DNA of 64,000 nucleotides from Gibbula magus (Eukaryota > Mollusca > Gastropoda > Trochida > Trochidae): NCBI GenBank assembly GCA_936450465.1, contig OW388300.1, forward strand, positions 23,499,232 through 23,563,231, read 5' to 3'. Within the stretch, counting starts at the first letter, position 1, and each line of letters opens with the position of its first letter. Positions 51,915 to 64,000 of the stretch are shown piece after piece. The position numbers and the translations under genes were made by a program. The notes under the pieces are model-generated. The model made no database searches and was not told the DNA's origin. It saw only the letters and a program-made list of their open reading frames with translations.

Positions 51915-54479
51915 TTGAGCTCCCTCAATACTACCTGACAATCTTTGTATTCAATCATTACATTGATCTAGTTGAGCTTCCTCAATACTATCTTACAAGC
52001 TTTGATTTCAATCATTATATTGATCTAGTTGAGCTCCCTCAATACTACCTGACAATATTTGTATTCAATCATTACATTGATCTAGTTGAGCTCCCTCAAT
52101 ACTACCCTACAAGCTTTGTATTCAATCATTACATTGATCTAGTTGATCTCCCTCAATACTACCTAACAATCTTTGTATTCAATCATTACATTGATCTAGT
52201 TGAGCTCCCTTAATACTACCTGACAATCTTTGTATTCAATCATTACATAGATCTAGTTGAGCTCCCTAAAACTACCTTACAATCTTTGTATTCAATCATT
52301 ACATTCATCTAGTTGAGCTCCCTCAATACTACCTGACAAGCTTTGTATTCAATCATTACATTAATGAAGATCAGCTCCCTCAATACTACCTTACACGCTT
52401 TGTATTCAATCATTACATTGATCTAGTTGAGCTCCCTCAATACTATCTTATAAGCTTTGATTTCAATCGTTACATTGATCTAGTTGAGCTCCCTCAATAC
52501 TACCTGACAATCTTCGTATTCAATCAATACCTAGATCTAGTTGATCTCCCTCAATACTACCTTACAATCTTTGTATTCAATCATTACATAGATCTAGTTG
52601 AGCTCCCTAAAACTACCTTACAATCTTTGTATTCAATCATTACATTCATCTAGTTGAGCTCCCTCAATACTACCTGACAAGCTTTGTATTCAATCATTAC
52701 ATTGATCAAGATCAGCTCCCTCAATACTACCTTACACGCTTTGTATTCAATCATTCCATTGATATAGTTGAGCTCCCTCAATACTACCCTACAAGCTTTG
52801 TATTCAATCATTACATTGATCTAGTTGAGCTCCCTCAATACTACCTGACAATCTTCGTATTCAATCAATACCTAGATCTAGTTGATCTCCCTCAATACTA
52901 CCTTACAATCTTTGTATTCAATCATTACATAGATATAGTTGAGCTTCCTAAAACTACCTTACAATCTTTGTATTCAATCATTACATTCATCTAGTTGAGC
53001 TCCCTCAATACTACCTGACAAGCTTTGTATTCAATCATTACATTGATCAAGATCAGCTCCCTCAATACTACCTTACACGCTTTGTATTCAATCATTTCAT
53101 TTATCTAGTTGAGCTCCCTCAATACTACCTGACAAGCTTTGTATTCAATCATTACATTGATCTAGTTCAGCTCCCTCAATACTACCTGACAATATTTGTA
53201 TTCAGTCATTACATTGATATAGTTGAGCTCCCTCAATACTACCCTACAAGCTTTGTATTCAATCATTACATTGATCTAGTTGAGCTCCCTCAATACTACC
53301 TGACAATCTTTGTATTCAATCATTACATTGATCTAGTTGAGCTCCCTTAATACTACCTGACAATCTTTGTATTCAATCATTACATTGATCTAGTTGAGCT
53401 CCCTTAATACTACCTGACAATATTTGTATTCAATCATTACATAGATCGAGTTGAGCTCCCTAAAACTACCTTACAATCTTTGTATTCAATCATTACATTC
53501 ATCTTGTTGAGCTCCCTCAATACTACCTGACAAGCTTTGTATTCAATGATTACATTGATCAAGACCAGCTCCCTCAATACTACCTTACACGCTTTGTATT
53601 CAATCATTACATTTATCTAGTTGAGCTCCCTCAATACTACCTGACAAGCTTTGTATACAATCATTACATTGATTCATTTGAGCCCCCTAAATACAACCTT
53701 ACAAGCTTTGTATTCAATCATTACATTGATCTAGTTCAGCTCCCTCAATACTACCTTAAATTCTTTGTATTCAATCATTACATTGATCTAGTTGAGCTCC
53801 CTCAATACTACCTGACAATCTTCGTATTCAATCAATACCTAGATCTAGTTGATCTCCCTCAATACTACCTTATAATCTTTGTATTCAATCATTACATAGA
53901 TCTAGTTGAGCTCCCTAAAACTACCTTACAATCTTTGTATTCAATCATTACATTCATCTAGTTGAGCTCCCTCAGTACTACCTGACAAGCTTTGTATTCA
54001 ATCATTACATTGATCAAGATCAGCTCCCTCAATACTACCTTACACGCTTTGTATTCAATCATTCCATTTATCTAGTTGAGCTCCCTCAATACTACCTGAC
54101 AAGCTTTGTATTCAATCATTATATTGATCTAGTTGAGCTCCCTCAATACTACCTGACAATATTTGTATTCAATCATTACATTGATCTAGTTGAGCTCCCT
54201 CAATACTACCCTACAAGCTTTGTATTCAATCATTACATTGATCTAGTTGAGCTCCCTCAATACTACCTGAATATCTTTGAATTCAATCATTACATTGATC
54301 TAGTTGAGCTCCCTTAATACTACCTGACAATCTTTGTATTCAATCATTACATAGATCTAGTTGAGCTCCCTAAAACTACCTTACAATCTTTGTATTCAAT
54401 CATTACATTCAGCTAGTTGAGCTCCCTCAATACTACCTGACAAGCTTTGTATTCAATCATTACATTGATCTAGTTGAGC

Positions 54480-56179
54480 TCCCTCAATACTATCTTACAA
54501 GCTTTGATTTCAATCGTTACATTGATCTAGTTGAGCTCCCTCAATACTACCTGACAATCTTCGTATTCAATCAATATCTAGATCTAGTTGATCTCCCTCA
54601 ATACTACCTGACAAGCTTTGTATTTAATCATTATATTGATCTAGTTGAGCTCCCTCAATACTACCTGACAATGTTTGTATTCAATCATTACATTGATCTA
54701 GTTGAACTCCCTCAATACTACCTTAAAAGCTTTGAATTCAATCATTACATTGATCTATTTGAGCTCCCTCAATTCTACCTGACAATCTTTGTATTCAATC
54801 ATAACATTAATCTAGTTGAGGTCCCTCAATACTACCTTTCAATCTTTGTATTCAATCATTACATTGATCTAGTTGATCTCCCTTAATACTGCTTGACAAT
54901 CTTTGTATTCAATCATTACATAGATCTAGTTCAGCTCCATAAAAACTACCTTACAAGCATTGTATTCAATCATTACATTGATCTAGTTCAGCTCCCTCAA
55001 TACTACCTGACAACTTTGAATTCAGTCATTACATTGATATAGTTTAGCTCCCTCAATATTACCTTACAATCTTTGTATTCAATCATTACATTGATCAAGT
55101 TCAGCTCCCTAAATACAACCTGACAAGCTTTGATTTCAATCGTTACATTGATCTAGTTGAGCTCCCTCAATACTACCTGACAATCTTCGTATTCAATCAA
55201 TATCTAGATCTAGTTGATCTCCCTCAATACTACCTTACAATCTTTGTATTCAATCATTACATAGATCTAGTTGAGCTCCCTAAAACTACCTTACAATCTT
55301 TGTATTCAATCATTACATTCATCTAGTTGTGCTCCCTCAATACTACCCGACAAGCTTTGTATTCAATCATTACATTGATCAAGATCAGCTCCCTCAATAC
55401 TACCTTACACGCTTTGTATTCAATCATTCCATTTATCTAGTTGAGCTCCCTCAATACTACCTGACAAGCTTTGTATTCAATCATTATATTTATCTAGTTG
55501 AGCTAACTCAATACTACCTGACAATCTTTGTATTCAATCATTACATTGATCTAGTTGAGCTCCCTCAATACTATCTTACAAGCTTTGATTTCAATCGTTA
55601 CATTGATCTAGTTGAGCTCCCTCAATACTACCTGACAATCTTCGTATTCAATCAATATCTAGATCTAGTTGATCTCCCTCAATACTACCTTACAATCTTT
55701 GTATTCAATCATTACATAGATCTAGTTGAGCTCCCTAAAACTACCTTACCATCTTTGTTTTCAATCATTACATTCATCTAGTTGTGCTCCCTCAATACTA
55801 CCTGACAAGCTTTGTATTCAATCATTACATTGATCAAGATCAGCTCCCTCAATACTACCTTACACGCTTTGTATTCAATCATTCCATTTATCTAGTTGAG
55901 CTCCCTCAATACTACCTGACAAGCTTTGTATTCAATCATTATATTGATCTAGTTGAGCTCCCTCAATACTACCTGACAATATTTGTATTCAATCATTACA
56001 TTGATCTAGTTGAACTCCCTCAATACTACCCTACAATCTTTGTATTCAATCATTACATTGATCTAGTTGAGCTCCCTCAATACTACCTGACAATCTTTGA
56101 ATTCAATCATTACATTGATCTAGTTGAGCTCCCTAAAACTACCTTACAATCTTTGTATTCAATCATTACATTCATCTAG
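54480..56179. repeat. Long-range duplication, right copy (offset 10,580 bp)
   Basis: Partner of 43,900-45,599, see there. It also matches 49,958 onward at an offset of 4,663 bp (TATTTAATCA at 49,958 and 54,621), so this module exists at least three times in the window. Beyond 56,180 the offset to the left copy changes by about 341 bp (6 monomers minus 1), showing that later insertion or loss of monomers ended the colinearity. Confidence 0.88.
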
Positions 56180-59100
56180 TTGAGCTCCCTCAATACTACC
56201 TGACAATCTTTGTATTCAATCATTACATTGATCTAGTTGAGCTTCCTCAATACTATCTTACAAGCTTTGATTTCAATCGTTACATTGATCTAGTTGAGCT
56301 CCCTCAATACTACCTGACAATCTTTGTATTCAATCAATACCTAGATCTAGTTGATCTCCCTCAATACTACCTTACAATCTTTGTATTCAATCATTACATT
56401 TATCAAGTTGAGCTCCCTAAAACTACCTTACAAGCTTTGAATTCAATCATTATCATTGATCTAGTTGAGCTCCCTCAATACTACCTGACAATCTGTGTAT
56501 TCAATCATTACATAGATCTAGTTGAGCTCCCTAAAAACTACCTTACAAGCTTTGAAGTCAATCATTACATTGATCTAGTTGATCTCCCTCAACACTACCT
56601 GACAATCTTTGTATTCAATCATTACATAGATCTAGTTGATTTCCCTCAATACTACCTTACAAGCTTTGAATTCAATCATTAGCATTGATCTAGTTGAACT
56701 CCCTCAATACTACCTGATAATCTTTGTATTCAATCATTACATAGATCTAGTTGAGCTCCCTAAAAACTACCTTACAAGCTTTGAAGTCAATCATTACATT
56801 GATCTAGTTGATCTCCCTCAACACTACCTGACAATCTTTGTATTCAATCATTACATAGATCTAGTTGATTTCCCTCAATACTACCTTACAAGCTTTGAAT
56901 TCAATCATTAGCATTGATCTAGTTGAACTCCCTCAATACTACCTGATAATCTTTGTATTCAATCATTACATAGATCTAGTTGAGATCCCGAAAAACTACC
57001 TTACAAGCTTTGAAGTCAATCATTACATTGATCTAGTTGATCTCTCTCAACACTACCTGACAATCTTTGTATTCAATCATTACATAGATCTAGTTGGTTT
57101 CTCTCAATACTACCTTACAAGCTTTGAATTCAATCATTACATTGATCTAGTTGAACTCCCTCAATACTACCTGACAATCTTTGTATTCAATCATAACATT
57201 AATCTAGTTGAGTTCCCTCAATACTACCTTTCAATCTTTGTATTCAATTATTACATTGATCTAGTTGATCTCCCTTAATACTGCTTGACAATCTTTGTAT
57301 TCAATCATTACATAGATCTACTTCAGCTCCATAAAAACTACCTTACAAGCTTTGTATTCAATCATTACATTGATCTAGTTCAGCTCCCTCAATACTACCT
57401 GACAACTTTGAATTCAGTCATTACATTGATATAGTTTAGCTCCCTCAATATTACCTTACAATCTTTGTATTCAATCATTACATTGATCAAGTTCAGCTCC
57501 CTAAATACTACCTGACAAGCTTTGAATTCAATCATTACATTGATCTAGTTGAGCTCCCTCAATACTACCTGACAATCTCTGTATTCAATCATTACATTGA
57601 TCTAGTTGAGCTCCCTCAATACTATCTTACAAGCTTTGATTTCAATCGTTACATTGATCTAGTTGAGCTCCCTCAATACTACCTGACAATCTTCGTATTC
57701 AATCAATAACTAGATCTAGTTGATCTCCCTCAATACTACCTTACAATCTTTGTATTCAATCATTACATAGATCTAGTTGAGCTCCCTAAAACTACCTAAC
57801 AATCTTTGTATTCAATCATTACATTCATCTAGTTGAGCTCCCTCAATACTACCTGACAAGCTTTGTATTCAATCATTACATTGATCAAGATCAGCTCCCT
57901 CAATACTACCTTACACGCTTTGTATTCAATATTCCATTGATCTAGTTGAGCTCCCTCAATACTACCTGACAATCTTTGTATTCAATCATTACATTGATCT
58001 AGTTGAGCTCCCTTAATACTACCTGACAATCTTTGTATTCAATCATTACATAGATCTAGTTGAGCTCCCTAAAACTACCTTACAATCTTTGTATTCAATC
58101 ATTACATTCATCTTGTTGAGCTCCCTCAATACTACCTGACAAGCTTTGTATTCAATGATTACATTGATCAAGACCAGCTCCCTCAATACTACCTTACACG
58201 CTTTGTATTCAATCATTACATTTATCTAGTTGAGCTCCCTCAATACTACCTGACAAGCTTTGTATACAATCATTACATTGATTCATTTGAGCCCCCTAAA
58301 TACAACCTTACAAGCTTTGTATTCAATCATTACATTGATCTAGTTCAGCTCCCTCAATACTACCTTAAAATCATTGTATTCAATCATTACATTGATCTAG
58401 TTGAGCTCCCTCAATACTACCTGACAATCTTTGTATTCAATCGTTACATTGATCTAGTTGAGCTCCCTCAATACTACCTGACAATCTTCGTATTCAATCA
58501 ATACCTAGATCTAGTTGATCTCCCTCAATACTACCTTATAATCTTTGTATTCAATCATTACATAGATCTAGTTGAGCTCCCTAAAACTACCTTACAATCT
58601 TTGTATTCAATCATTACATTCATCTAGTTGAGCTCCCTCAGTACTACCTGACAAGCTTTGTATTCAATCATTACATTGATCAAGATCAGCTCCCTCAATA
58701 CTACCTTACACGCTTTGTATTCAATCATTCCATTTATCTAGTTGAGCTCCCTCAATACTACCTGACAAGCTTTGTATTCAATCATTAAATTGATCTAGTT
58801 GAGCTCCCTCAATACTACCTGACAATATTTGTATTCAATCATTACATTGATCTATTTGAGCTCCCTCAATACTACCCTACAAGCTTTGTATTCAATCATT
58901 ACTTTGATCTAGTTGAGCTCCCTCAATACTACCTGAATATATTTGAATTCAATCATTACATTGATCTAGTTGAGCTCCCTTAATACTACCTGACAATCTT
59001 TGTATTCAATCATTACATAGATCTAGTTGAGCTCCCTAAAACTACCTTACAATCTTTGTATTCAATCATTACATTCAGCTAGTTGAGCTCCCTCAATACT

Positions 59101-62100
59101 ACCTGACAAGCTTTGTATTCAATCATTACATTGATCAAGATCAGCTCCCTCAATACTACCTTACAAGCTTTGTATTCAATCATTACATTTATCTAGTTGA
59201 ACTCCCTCAATACTACCTGACAATCTTTGTATTCAATCATAACATTAATCTAGTTGAGTTCCCTCAATACTACCTTTCAATCTTTGTATTCAATCATTAC
59301 ATTGATCTAGTTGATCTCCCTTAATACTGCTTGACAATCTTTGTATTCAATCATTACATAGATCTACTTCAGCTCCATAAAAACTACCTTACAAGCTTTG
59401 TATTCAATCATTACATTGATCTAGTTCAGCTCCCTCAATACTACCTGACAACTTTGAATTCAGTCATTACATTGATATAGTTTAGCTCCCTCAATATTAC
59501 CTTACAATCTTTGTATTCAATCATTACATTGATCAAGTTCAGCTCCCTAAATACTACCTGACAAGCTTTGAATTCAATCATTACATTGATCTAGTTGAGC
59601 TCCCTCAATACTACCTGACAATCTCTGTATTCAATCATTACATTGATCTAGTTGAGCTCCCTCAATACTATCTTACAAGCTTTGATTTCAATCGTTACAT
59701 TGATCTAGTTGAGCTCCCTCAATACTACCTGACAATCTTCGTATTCAATCAATAACTAGATCTAGTTGATCTCCCTCAATACTACCTTACAATCTTTGTA
59801 TTCAATCATTACATAGATCTAGTTGAGCTCCCTAAAACTACCTAACAATCTTTGTATTCAATCATTACATTCATCTAGTTGAGCTCCCTCAATACTACCT
59901 GACAAGCTTTGTATTCAATCATTACATTGATCAAGATCAGCTCCCTCAATACTACCTTACACGCTTTGTATTCAATATTCCATTTATCTAGTTGAGCTCC
60001 CTCAATACTACCTGACAAGCTTTGTATTCAATCATTATATTGATCTAGTTGAGCTCCCTCAATACTACCTGACAATATTTGTATTCAATCATTACATTGA
60101 TCTAGTTGAGCTCCCTCAATACTACCCTACAAGCTTTGTATTCAATCATTACATTGATCTAGTTGATCTCCCTCAATACTACCTAACAATCTTTGTATTA
60201 AATCATTACATTGATCTAGTTGAGCTCCCTTAATACTACCTGACAATCTTTGTATTCAATCATTACATAGATCTAGTTGAGCTCCCTAAAACTACCTTAC
60301 AATCTTTGTATTCAATCATTACATTCATCTAGTTGAGCTCCCTGAATACTACCTGACAATATTTGTATTCAATCATTACATTAATGAAGATCAGCTCCCT
60401 CAATACTACCTTACACGCTTTGTATTCAATCATTACATTGATCTAGTTGAGCTCCCTCAATACTATCTTATAAGCTTTGATTTCAATCATTACATTGATC
60501 TAGTTGAGCTCCCTCAATACTACCTGACAATCTCTGTATTCAATCATTACATTGATCTAGTTGAGCTCCCTCAATACTATCTTACAAGCTTTGATTTCAA
60601 TCGTTACATTGATCTAGTTGAGCTCCCTCAATACTACCTGACAATCTTCGTATTCAATCAATAACTAGATCTAGTTGATCTCCCTCAATACTACCTTACA
60701 ATCTTTGTATTCAATCATTACATAGATCTAGTTGAGCTCCCTAAAACTACCTAACAATCTTTGTATTCAATCATTACATTCATCTAGTTGAGCTCCCTCA
60801 ATACTACCTGACAAGCTTTGTATTCAATCATTACATTGATCAAGATCAGCTCCCTCAATACTACCTTACACGCTTTGTATTCAATATTCCATTTATCTAG
60901 TTGAGCTCCCTCAATACTACCTGACAAGCTTTGTATTCAATGATTATATTGATCTAGTTGAGCTCCCTTAATACTACCTTACAAGCTTTGTATTCAATCA
61001 TTACATTGATCTAGTTGAGCTCCCTCAATACTACCCTACAATATTTGTATTCAATCATTACATTGATCTAGTTGAGCTCCCTCAATACTACCCTACAAGC
61101 TTTGTATTCAATCATTACATTGATCTAGTTGATCTCCCTCAATACTACCTAACAATCTTTGTATTCAATCATTACATTGATCTAGTTGAGCTCCCTTAAT
61201 ACTACCTGACAATCTTTGTATTCAATCATTACATAGATCTAGTTGAGCTCCCTAAAACTACCTTACAATCTTTGTATTCAATCATTACATTCATCTAGTT
61301 GAGCTCCCTGAATACTACCTGACAATATTTGTATTCAATCATTACATTAATGAAGATCAGCTCCCTCAAAACTACCTTACACGCTTTGTATTCAATCATT
61401 ACATTGATCTAGTTGAGCTCCCTCAATACTATCTTATAAGCTTTGATTTCAATCGTTACATTGATCTAGTTGAGCTCCCTCAATACTACCTGACAATCTT
61501 CGTATTCAATCAATACCTAGATCTAGTTGATCTCCCTCAATACTACCTTACAATCTTTGTATTCAATCATTACATAGATCTAGTTGAGCTCCCTAAAACT
61601 ACCTTACAATCTTTGTATTCAATCATTACATTCATCTAGTTGAGCTCCCTCAATACTACCTGACAAGCTTTGTATTCAATCATTACATTGATCAAGATCA
61701 GCTCCCTCAATACTACCTTACACGCTTTGTATTCAATCATTCCATTTATCTAGTTGAGCTCCCTCAATACTACCTGACAAGCTTTGTATTCAATCATTAC
61801 ATTGATCTAGTTCAGCTCCCTCAATACTACCTGACAATATTTGTATTCAATCATTACATTGATATAGTTGAGCTCCCTCAATACTACCCTACAAGCTTTG
61901 TATTCAATCATTACATTGATCTAGTTGAGCTCCCTCAATACTACCTGACAATCTTTGTATTCAATCATTACATTGATCTAGTTGAGCTCCCTTAATACTA
62001 CCTGACAATCTTTGTATTCAATCATTACATAGATCTAGTTGAGCTCCCTAAAACTACCTTACAATCTTTGTATTCAATCATTACATTCATCTTGTTGAGC

Positions 62101-64000
62101 TCCCTCAATACTACCTGACAAGCTTTGTATTCAATGATTACATTGATCAAGACCAGCTCCCTCAATACTACCTTACACGCTTTTTATTCAATCATTACAT
62201 TTATCTAGTTGAGCTCCCTCAATACTACCTGACAAGCTTTGTATACAATCATTACATTGATTCATTTGAGCCCCCTAAATACAACCTTACAAGCTTTGTA
62301 TTCAATCATTACATTGATCTAGTTCAGCTCCCTCAATACTAACTTAAAATCTTTGTATTCAATCATTACATTGATCTAGTTGAGCTCCCTCAATACTACC
62401 TGACAATCTTTGTATTCAATCATTACATTGATCTAGTTGAGCTCCCTCAATACTACCTGACAATCTTCGTATTCAATCAATACCTAGATCTAGTTGATCT
62501 CCCTCAATACTACCTTATAATCTTTGTATTCAATCATTACATAGATCTAGTTGAGCTCCCTAAAACTACCTTACAATCTTTGTATTCAATCATTACATTC
62601 ATCTAGTTGAGCTCCCTCAGTACTACCTGACAAGCTTTGTATTCAATCATTACATTGATCAAGATCAGCTCCCTCAATACTACCTTACACGCTTTGTATT
62701 CAATCATTCCATTTATCTAGTTGAGCTCCCTCAATACTACCTGACAAGCTTTGTATTCAATCATTATATTGATCTAGTTGAGCTCCCTCAATACTACCTG
62801 ACAATATTTGTATTCAATCATTACATTGATCTATTTGAGCTCCCTCAATACTACCCTACAAGCTTTGTATTCAATCATTACTTTGATCTAGTTGAGCTCC
62901 CTCAATACTACCTGAATATCTTTGAATTCAATCATTACATTGATCTAGTTGAGCTCCCTTAATACTACCTGACAATCTTTGTATTCAATCATTACATAGA
63001 TCTAGTTGAGCTCCCTAAAACTACCTTACAATCTTTGTATTCAATCATTACATTCAGCTAGTTGAGCTCCCTCAATACTACCTGACAAGCTTTGTATTCA
63101 ATCATTACATTGATCAAGATCAGCTCCCTCAATACTACCTTACAAGCTTTGTATTCAATCATTACATTTATCTAGTTGAGCTCCCTCAATACTACCTGAC
63201 AATATTTGTATTCAATTATTACATTGATCTAGTTGAGCTCCCTCAATACTACCCTACAAGCTTTGTATTCAATCATTACATTGATCTAGTTGAGCTCCCT
63301 CAATAGTACCTGACAAGCTTTGTATACATTCATTACATTGATTCATTTGAGCCCCCTAAATACAACCTTACAAGCTTTGTATTCAATCATTACATTGATC
63401 TAGTTCAGCTCCCTCAATACTACCTTAAAATCTTTGTATTCAATCATTACATTGATCTAGTTGAGCTACCTCAATACTACCTTACAAGCTTTGTATTCAA
63501 TCATTACATTGATCTAGTTGAGCTAACTAAAAACTACTTTACAATCTTTGTATTCAATCATTACATTGAACCAGTTGAGCTACCTCAATACTACGTGACA
63601 AGCTTTGAATTCAATCATTACATTGATCTAGTTGAGCTCCCTCAATACTACCTTACAATCTTTGTATTCAATCATTACATTGATCTAGTTGAGCTCCCTC
63701 AAACTACCTTACAATCTTTGTATTCAATCATTACATTCATCTAGTTGAGCTCCCTCAATACTGCCTTACAAGCTTTGTATTCAATCATTACATTGATCAA
63801 GTTGAGCTCCCTAAATACTACCTTACAATCTTTGTATTCAATCATTACATTGAACCAGTTGAGCTACCTCAATACTACCTGACAAGCTTTGAATTCAATC
63901 ATTACATTGATCTAGTTGAGCTCCCTCAATATTACCTTACATGCTTTGTATTCAATCATTACATTGATCTAGTTGAGCTCCTTCAATATTACCTTACAAG

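Larger units (their letters stand above)
47301..64000. repeat. Satellite block with 4.0-4.7 kb super-repeats
   Basis: The rare monomer GTATACAATC...GATTCATTTGAGCCCC has its TATAC at 48,991, 53,654, 58,263, 62,242 and 63,323. Intervals are 4,663, 4,609, 3,979 and 1,081 bp. A second marker, TTAATGAAGATCAG, lies at about 48,097, 52,362, 60,382 and 61,348 (4,265 bp, then a 966-bp tandem step). CTCAGTACTACC at 49,311 and 53,974 also gives 4,663 bp. A 1-bp-deleted monomer (GTATTCAATATTCC) near 47,690, 57,930, 59,970 and 60,880 marks another sub-unit. The array continues unbroken past the window end at 64,000. No gene seen. Confidence 0.93.

Noticed and set aside
8704..57278. Many open frames of 71-312 codons made of the 19-residue repeat
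   Set aside because: They are the satellite read in its one open frame. They begin and end at random monomers, are broken by 56- or 58-bp monomers and by TAA/TAG variants that are themselves amplified, and have no start context, introns or flanking gene features.
1..64000. CRISPR-like array of direct repeats
   Set aside because: The 57-bp units abut with no unique spacers, there are no cas genes, and the LINE and overall pattern are eukaryotic.
1..64000. Telomeric repeat
   Set aside because: The unit is 57 bp with no short G-rich motif such as TTAGGG; it is an ordinary satellite.
1..64000. Near-identical long duplications as pure assembly errors
   Set aside because: Copies differ by scattered private substitutions and by whole-monomer gains and losses, which a simple assembly duplication would not create. 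Mis-assembly of some units still cannot be excluded without reads.

Overview
This is a eukaryotic, heterochromatin-like window, almost entirely one satellite DNA. About 60.4 kb of the 64 kb is a head-to-tail tandem array of a 57-bp, AT-rich monomer, roughly 1,060 copies by length, all in one orientation. It is interrupted once, at about 1,998-5,555, by a decayed non-LTR retrotransposon (LINE). I see no host gene, tRNA, rRNA or CRISPR array. The LINE has a reverse transcriptase and C-terminal domain of the Jockey/CR1-L2 type and a 2A-like ribosome-skipping motif. That combination is known from marine invertebrates such as molluscs, sea urchins and amphioxus. I therefore favour an invertebrate animal, perhaps a mollusc, but the species cannot be named from this window.

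Layout. 1-1,997: satellite with an 855-bp internal periodicity. 1,998-5,555: LINE, plus strand, in this order: a CpG- and palindrome-rich leader (about 2,000-2,880), a hydrophobic leader with the 2A-like motif (2,956-3,147), a linker with no room for an endonuclease domain (3,126-3,440), the reverse transcriptase (3,422-4,375), thumb region (4,369-4,970), C-terminal domain (about 4,960-5,460), and a 3' UTR with hairpin and AATAAA. A 13-bp direct repeat brackets the element. 5,569-64,000: satellite again, built from blocks of higher-order repeats (HORs).

HOR blocks. About 5.57-7.79 kb: 798-bp unit. 7.8-13.46 kb: 2,447-bp unit. 13.46-20.29 kb: mixed, including 969 and 228 bp. 20.29-23.5 kb: diverged. 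23.5-37.0 kb: family of 20- to 35-mers, best unit 1,308 bp. 37.0-40.96 kb: 967 bp. 40.96-42.11 kb: 570 bp. 42.11-47.3 kb: a relative of the 13.4-17 kb block. 47.3-64.0 kb: long periods of 4-4.7 kb, plus a 10,580-bp offset duplication. Unit lengths are whole numbers of monomers minus a few bases contributed by 56-bp variants.

The 57-bp monomer is 19 codons long and open in one frame, so the array shows many repetitive open frames. Stop-bearing and frameshifted monomers have been amplified as freely as the open ones, so I do not annotate these frames as genes. The most interesting biology is the 2A/hydrophobic leader of the dead LINE and the stepwise, monomer-quantised evolution of the HORs.
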